Shown here one piece after another: positions 58,630-64,000 of a DNA stretch of 64,000 nt (positions are counted from its first letter, which is position 1; the number at the start of each line of letters is the position of its first letter). Position numbers and translations under genes: made by a program. The notes beneath the pieces are model-generated. The model made no database searches. It worked only from the letters and a program-made list of their open reading frames with translations, and was not told the origin of the DNA. Source of the DNA: Diphasiastrum complanatum (lineage: Eukaryota; Streptophyta; Lycopodiopsida; Lycopodiales; Lycopodiaceae); contig CM055098.1 of NCBI GenBank assembly GCA_029204225.1, positions 52,100,728 to 52,164,727 on the forward strand, in the 5' to 3' direction.

Positions 58630-60563
58630 TGGTATCAGAGCTATTTTTGTAGCCTAATAAGCTTCCACAGTACAAGACTCTACCAGCCGATAGAGTAATT
58701 GGTTTCTTGTTCTGTAGTTCTATAGTAGATTTTCATACTTAAGTCACTGATAGTTTTCCCTATCACTTAGACTGATTCTTCCACATGGATTCCCAAGAGG
58801 ACTTGATGGAGCCAATTACCATATGTAGAAACATACTATACTTATGTCTAGAATTTTATGACGTAGTTACAGGTGTAGAAGAGAAATCTGAAGCAGACGA
58901 CGCAACAATCGCCAGATGAGGGGTATTTTATACAGAAAAAATCAGAAGCCTTTAGCTGCTTCAGAATCTTCAAGGAGCGTGCAGAGAAGGAGATGGAAGG
59001 ACGATGAAGGCCCTCACGTCAGACAATGATGGAGAATATATCTCTATCGAGTTTAAGGAGTACTGCCAAAGCCAAGGCATTGAGCAGCAATTCATCACTC
59101 CTTACAGTCGTCAGTCTAATGGCTTAGCCGAGAGGAAGAACTGTACCCTTGTTGAATCTGCCAAATGTATGCTATCGCATGCATCGTTGCCCAAGAAATT
59201 TTGGGCTGAACTGTCTCCACTGCAGCTTACATCCTAAACAGATGTTTGAATAAGGCCTTCTCAGGCAAGACACCCCACGAGGTGTGGACAGGCTCTAAGC
59301 CTTCTTTGAAGAACCTAAGAGTGTTTGGGTGCATTGCCTATGCACAAATCCCAAAAGACACGAGGAAGAAATCGGACTTCCAAGGTCTCAAGACCATCCT
59401 GATCGGATATACTTCATCTAATAATACTTGCAAGCTGTATGATCCTGATATCCAACAAATCTTGTATAGCCAGGATACAGTCTTTATCGAAAATCAGTTC
59501 GTCGACCTCAAAGGCAAGGATATTGCTCCAAGAGAATCTTCATCACCTACCATTGACAGGACAGTCCAAGCTTTTGGCTCAGACGTGTCTATTGTTGACC
59601 CACTTCGAGACAATGAATCAATTGAAGATGTTGCTGCTACCCAACAACAAGTCCCAGGAGTGGTTCATCAGTCGAATCCTCCAGGAAGATCAAGACGAGT
59701 GCACACACAACCCACAAGGTATGCTTGTCTCTTGATACAGGAACCGACGACAGTCGAAGAGGCACTCAACCAACCAGACTCTGATCTCTGAAGAGAAGCT
59801 ATGGACAGAGAGTATTCATCTCTGATCAAGAACCAAACATGGTCATTAATCAAAGCCCCTATTGGCTGCAATATCATTGATTGCAAATAGATCTTTAAGA
59901 TCAAATACACTGCCAACGGAGCAATTGATCAAAGGAAGGCAAGACTAGTAGCACGAGGATTCACTCAAATCTCCAACATCGACTATAGCGAGACTTTCAG
60001 TCTAGTAGTCGAACATTTGTCGATACGAATGCTCTTGTCTTATGCTGCAGCTATCGACCTCAAAGTACATCAACTTGATGTACAAACAGCTTATCTGAAT
60101 GGAGTTATACAAGAAGACATCTATATGATTCAGCCCGAAGGATACATTCTGGAAAGTATGAAGAATCATTTTGTAAACTCCACAAAGCACTATACGATTT
60201 GAAACAGTCTACCAGAGCTTGATTTCAGAGGATCAACACATTCCTCACTAAACAAGGATTTAAACCAAGCAATGTTGATTGCAACGTCTATTCCAAGTCA
60301 GTGCAACAATCCTTCATTATCATCACCTTATACGTGGATGATACGTCGCTCTTCAGCAACAATACCACTATGGTCAAGGATTCGAAGCAGATGTTGTTTT
60401 TTAGAGTTTGACATGACTGATCTGAACGAAGCTCACTTCTGTCTGGGAATTCAGATCCACGGAGACAGAGCGAGAGGACTGATTTACATCACTCAAAAAA
60501 GGTATCTTCATAACGTTCTTAATAGATACAATCTAATAAATTGTAAATAAGCTCACTCACCAA
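58630..60563 (+). pseudogene. Copia gag-pol remnant (family H), truncated
   Basis: Primer site at 58630. Gag starts MDSQEDLMEP at 58784 and is soon lost in a deletion that joins integrase at 59004 (LTSDNDGEY, TPYSRQSNGLAERKN). The frame changes at ~59237, then the integrase C-terminus RVFGCIAY and VFIENQFV. A stop occurs at 59789, then RT in several frames: HQLDVQTAYLNGVIQEDIYM near 60070, a damaged YVDD region near 60335, and LNEAHFCLGIQI near 60425. The element is cut at 60563 by insertion of family A copy 2. RT diverges from the other Copia lineages here. Confidence 0.88.
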
Positions 60564-62584
60564 TGTGGAAAAAGTACAAAAAGGACCAAGATTGGATCCT
60601 AATCTAATCCTCAAGAGGGATTGGGTGTTAGATTACTTGATCTATCAATCTACTTCAGATTAAGATCAATCTAGATCAATTCTAGACACAAAATCCTAAC
60701 AAGAACAATCATTAATTGAAGGTAGGTGTACTTTCTGGTTTCACATGTGTGAAACACTGTCTGAGTATGGACTCCAACCTGAAAATCAATTACACATTGA
60801 TAGAACCTCAAAACAATCAAAACAAATGTAGACAAATGGAGAGAATCACTCAAAATTGCTTCCAAAACCAAGATTGGTGTCTCACAATGATTATGGCCAA
60901 ATGTGGCTCTATATATACTATAAGTGAGAGCTCATGGTACTAATCATCCCTCTAATCCCACATGTGTGAAGGTGCTTTGTCATATGATGATTCATCATGC
61001 AAAACTAACACTTGGACAAAACCTTCTAATTTGAGCACTTTTGGTCTATTTTCCTTCTATATGGAGATCTACTTGGAAATCTTCTAGAATTCAAAATTCG
61101 CCTACTTCAACTTATTCCACATGTGTGAGCTGTCCTCTACACATGGGATATGACACCTAACCAAAGGATGTGGCTCATGCAATCAATAGATAGATGTCAT
61201 GTGTCATATGTCTAGAAAACTAGTTTTTGGCCTTTTTAGCCACTAGAACTTGAATTAAATCATATGTACATCCTATATGATTATGGTACATGACAGGTAC
61301 ACTAGTTTCACACGTGGGAACGGGCTCCACACATGTGTGTCTATCTATATACAAGATTTTTGGCCTCTACCAAGCTTATTTTTGCATTTTTCACACTCCT
61401 CAAAAATCTAGCTTGGTAAATTTAGCTTGATGGAAAACATGATGATCTTGAACTTGACTCCATGGGCTGAATTGGTCTTTGCTGGTTCAAAAGGTGTGAA
61501 GATCAGCCAATGAGCTTGATGTTGATCTGAAATCACCATATCCATGATAGTGCTTCTTTGATGTTGACATCTTTGATGAACTTGAGAGCTTTGCACCATC
61601 CTAGCATCTTCGAAATTGATTCCTTAAATTTCATGTAGATGCTTGACTTTGAGGCTTGCTCCTTCTTCATGTGCATGCTCCTCCATGAGAAAATAAAGAT
61701 TTCTTCTTGACTTATTAGGATCACAAAGATCTAACATCATGTTACCATGATCTAGAGAATTAGACTTATCCAGATTGGCAAGACTATGCATGCTATAATA
61801 ACAAATGTTTGCATCATATCTTCATGCTTGTTTACCATGCTAATCTTAGATGCAATGAGGCTAAATACTTCATTATGGAGATAAGTGTCTTTAAAGATGA
61901 TTCACTTACTCTCATAAAGAGTTTACAATTTGCCTCAATACAAATTTTCAAACTATGAGTAAACAAATCACTTTTGCGCTTACATGACTCAAGAGCATAC
62001 ATTTGATGAAATAACCATTTGCTTTCTAATTGATTTAAAATCAATTTCAACCTTTTAAGAACATCATCTATGTTCTCAAGAGAGACTTCATACTCAACTA
62101 GTATGGCTTTACTCCAATTTTGAGATGCAACGATCTCACTAAAGCAAATTGATTTATCAACTGAAATAAGAGAAGTAAGTATGAGATGTATACCACATGA
62201 GATATGCTCTTCTTTCCCTTGAAACGTGAGCCACATGGAATCAACCATATTTCTTGAGTTTCTTTTTGGAATCACAATTTGAGAAGGTCTCTCCTCCTCA
62301 ATCCTTGGAACACTTGAATCTTGAGAAGGATTCTCCTCCTCAATCCTTGGCACATTTGAACCTTGAGATGACTCCTTAAGATCCTCTTCATGGTGCTCCT
62401 TTTTTATGGAAATCCGAGACCTCCATGTCTCATAATAATCACAACAAGTATGAGCATTCAATATGCACTTCCTATGATTATCAAGATTACTTATGCTAGA
62501 AACATAATTCCAAAAATCACCACAACTTGGCATGATTTTTCCAATATTGAAATCAAAAGGTATTTCCATCTCAATAAGGCTAAC
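60564..62584 (-). mobile_element. Non-autonomous LTR element, family A, copy 2 (3' part)
   Basis: 3' LTR 60564-61395 (832 bp), purine tract complement CTCCTCAAAAATC, then the unknown repetitive ORF. It is interrupted at 62584/62585 by a Copia LTR. The sequence CTAAC (62580-62584) matches the uninterrupted copy near 8848, so it is probably the target duplication. Both copies allow reconstruction of which parts copy 1 lost. Confidence 0.88.
61396..62584 (-). pseudogene. Unknown repetitive ORF of family A, copy 2
   Basis: The 245-codon frame 62569-61832 carries MPSCGDFWNYVSSISN, then a duplicated short segment PRIEEERPSQ/PRIEEENPSQ present once in copy 1, ASQNWSKAILVEYEVSL, and NCKLFMRVSESS. 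A one-base deletion near 61890 and a stop separate it from the C-terminal part. Same unknown family as 7847-9748. Confidence 0.6.
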
Positions 62585-63239
62585 TGTGAAAAATACAGAT
62601 CCTAAGTGGATCTAAACTCCAAGATCATTGGCTTGAATGCTTGCACTCCAAACTACATAAGCTAGGAATTGGCAACACATTCTATGCTACCTAGAATGCA
62701 AAGAACTTGATCAAAAAGCATTTATCACAAATGGAAACTTCCATAAACATCAAGTGCGGCCCAAAATAGCATTATACAGTCCATAATACATCAGCCTACC
62801 ACTTTTGGAAAGCACCTAAGATCATACACAATAGCTTGAAGACAATACACACAACAATGCTCTCAATGGAGGAAGAAACAATGACAATGATCTATTGATC
62901 TCAATGAAGCATACAAAAGGTTTCTCCAACCTGTTCTCCACGACTTCCCTACTATTTATGGATGAGGAAGATGACTCTCTCTCCTCTCTCTAGAAGGTAC
63001 TTGACCCTAGATATTCCCTATATAGGAAAAATAGCTAAAAATGGCTTATATGACCAAAATACATCAAAATGGTCTCATTTTGAAGGGTATGAAGTTTGAC
63101 ACTTCATCATACTGAAAAAATACAGTAAATAAAAACATTGTGGCCTGGTTCACACGTGTGAAACTCCAGAACCAAAACTATTTACAATTTTAGCCAATTT
63201 AGGCCTCAAACTAGCTAGGAAATGTTGACAATTTTCACA
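62585..63239 (-). repeat. 3' LTR of Copia element at window end
   Basis: 655 bp, plus-strand TGTGAAAAATAC to ATTTTCACA, next to the purine tract complement CTCCCTCTTC (63240-63249). It carries TTCACACGTGTGAA at 63149-63162 and a TATATAG box near 63014-63020. Confidence 0.9.
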
Positions 63240-64000
63240 CTCCCTCTTCAACATTGGATGCTAGTTTCAACATAGTCTTTGAGCACATTCCAAGATTAGA
63301 TCTATGCATTAAATATAGGACCTTTCCCAATGGTTTGGTGAAGATATCAGCCACACACTCCTTTGAAGAGACATGTTGAAGCTCCACCTCTTTGGCAATG
63401 ACTTGATCTCTCACAAAATGGTGAGCAATCTCAATGTGCTTGCTCCTTGCATGAAAAACAGGATTGCTTGCCAAGCTTTGGGCTGAAAGGTTATCACAAA
63501 GTATGATTGGAGTCTTCTCTGGTTCCAGCAAGTGAAGATCCAATAACATCCTCTTGATCCAAAGAATCTCCTTGGTGCATGTTGTTAATGCCTTGTACTC
63601 GGCTTCGGTGGAAGATAGAGAGATAGTTGGTTGCTTCTTTGATAGCCATGAGACCACTCCATCTCCAAGATAGATTGCAAATGCACTTGTTGACTTCCTA
63701 TCCATTTGATCACCTGCAAAATCTGAATCTGAAAATCCACAAAGGTTAGGTGTAGTACCTCCATACAAGATGCCAAAATCTCTAGACCCCGAGATGTATC
63801 TAAGTACTCTCTTTCCTAGCTTCCAATGAGCCTCACTAGGATCTTGCATAAATTGACTTAGTTTACCAACCACAAAGCTTAGATCAGGTCTTGTGATGGT
63901 TAACCATATAAGAGATCCTATTAGCTTTCTATAGAGAGTAATGTCCTTGAAGGATCTTTCATTACTTCTTGTAGTTAGCTTTACATTTGATTCCATAGGA
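63240..64000 (-). CDS. Copia RT end and RNase H, open to window edge
   Basis: An intact frame of 253 codons from the window edge (63996) to the stop codon near 63235, just inside the LTR. It contains ERSFKDITLYRKLIGSLIW and RPDLSFVVGKLSQFM (RT-RNase H linker), RNase H FSDSDFAGDQMDRKS, SSTEAEYKALT, LCDNLSAQ, HARSKHIEIAHHFVRDQV and HVSSKECVADIFTKPLG. No stop or frameshift is visible in this part, unlike its relative at 1-943. It could belong to a more recent insertion. The rest lies outside the window. Confidence 0.92.

Overview
This 64-kb window is nuclear DNA of a land plant with a large, transposon-rich genome. The evidence is: LTR retrotransposons primed by the plant initiator-Met tRNA (TGGTATCAGAGC sites next to LTR ends), Copia elements with plant-type gag-pol, Gypsy elements with TGGCGCCG/TGGCACCG primer sites, nested insertions, AT-rich DNA and GT-AG introns. 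No intact ordinary housekeeping gene is present and no species can be named. The high load of broken genes suggests a seed-free plant or gymnosperm rather than a compact angiosperm, but that is inference.

Layout. 1-943: 3' end of a Copia element. 944-1275: its LTR. 1276-1965: a foldback repeat. About 1990-5110: a Gypsy LTR, leader and broken gag. About 5435-13025: a non-autonomous LTR element (minus) with an unknown ORF, split by a second non-autonomous element (7568-12179). 13569-24931: a Gypsy pol gene broken by a Copia insertion whose halves now lie in opposite orientation, proving an inversion. 25485-29363: LTR pieces and the leader and LTR of another Gypsy element, carrying a 366-bp TRIM. 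30326-39097: two Copia relatives head to head. 39098-41279: Gypsy gag remnant. 41394-45936: a complete but gutted Copia element.

46.4-53.4 kb is an island that LTR retrotransposons do not explain. It holds a three-exon gene remnant (minus), an intron-free histone-H3-fold reading frame with a long C-terminal extension (minus), a divergent G-box/W-box promoter region, a plus-strand two-exon gene remnant and another spliced minus-strand remnant. Nearly all its in-frame stops sit where one C-to-T change would turn Gln or Arg codons into stops.

53.6-64 kb returns to nested Copia and Gypsy fragments, a 1.25-kb Copia LTR with a (CT)75 tract, a second copy of the non-autonomous element seen at 7.6-12.2 kb, and a Copia element of the same lineage as the one that opens the window.

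Most notable: the TRIM at 27870-28235, whose LTRs contain a nearly complete tRNA cloverleaf; the H3-fold fusion frame at 47814-48749; and the inversion recorded by one 5-bp target duplication. There are no operons. The only working relations are within each element (LTR promoter, primer site, gag, protease, integrase, RT, RNase H, polypurine tract), and essentially every copy is defective.
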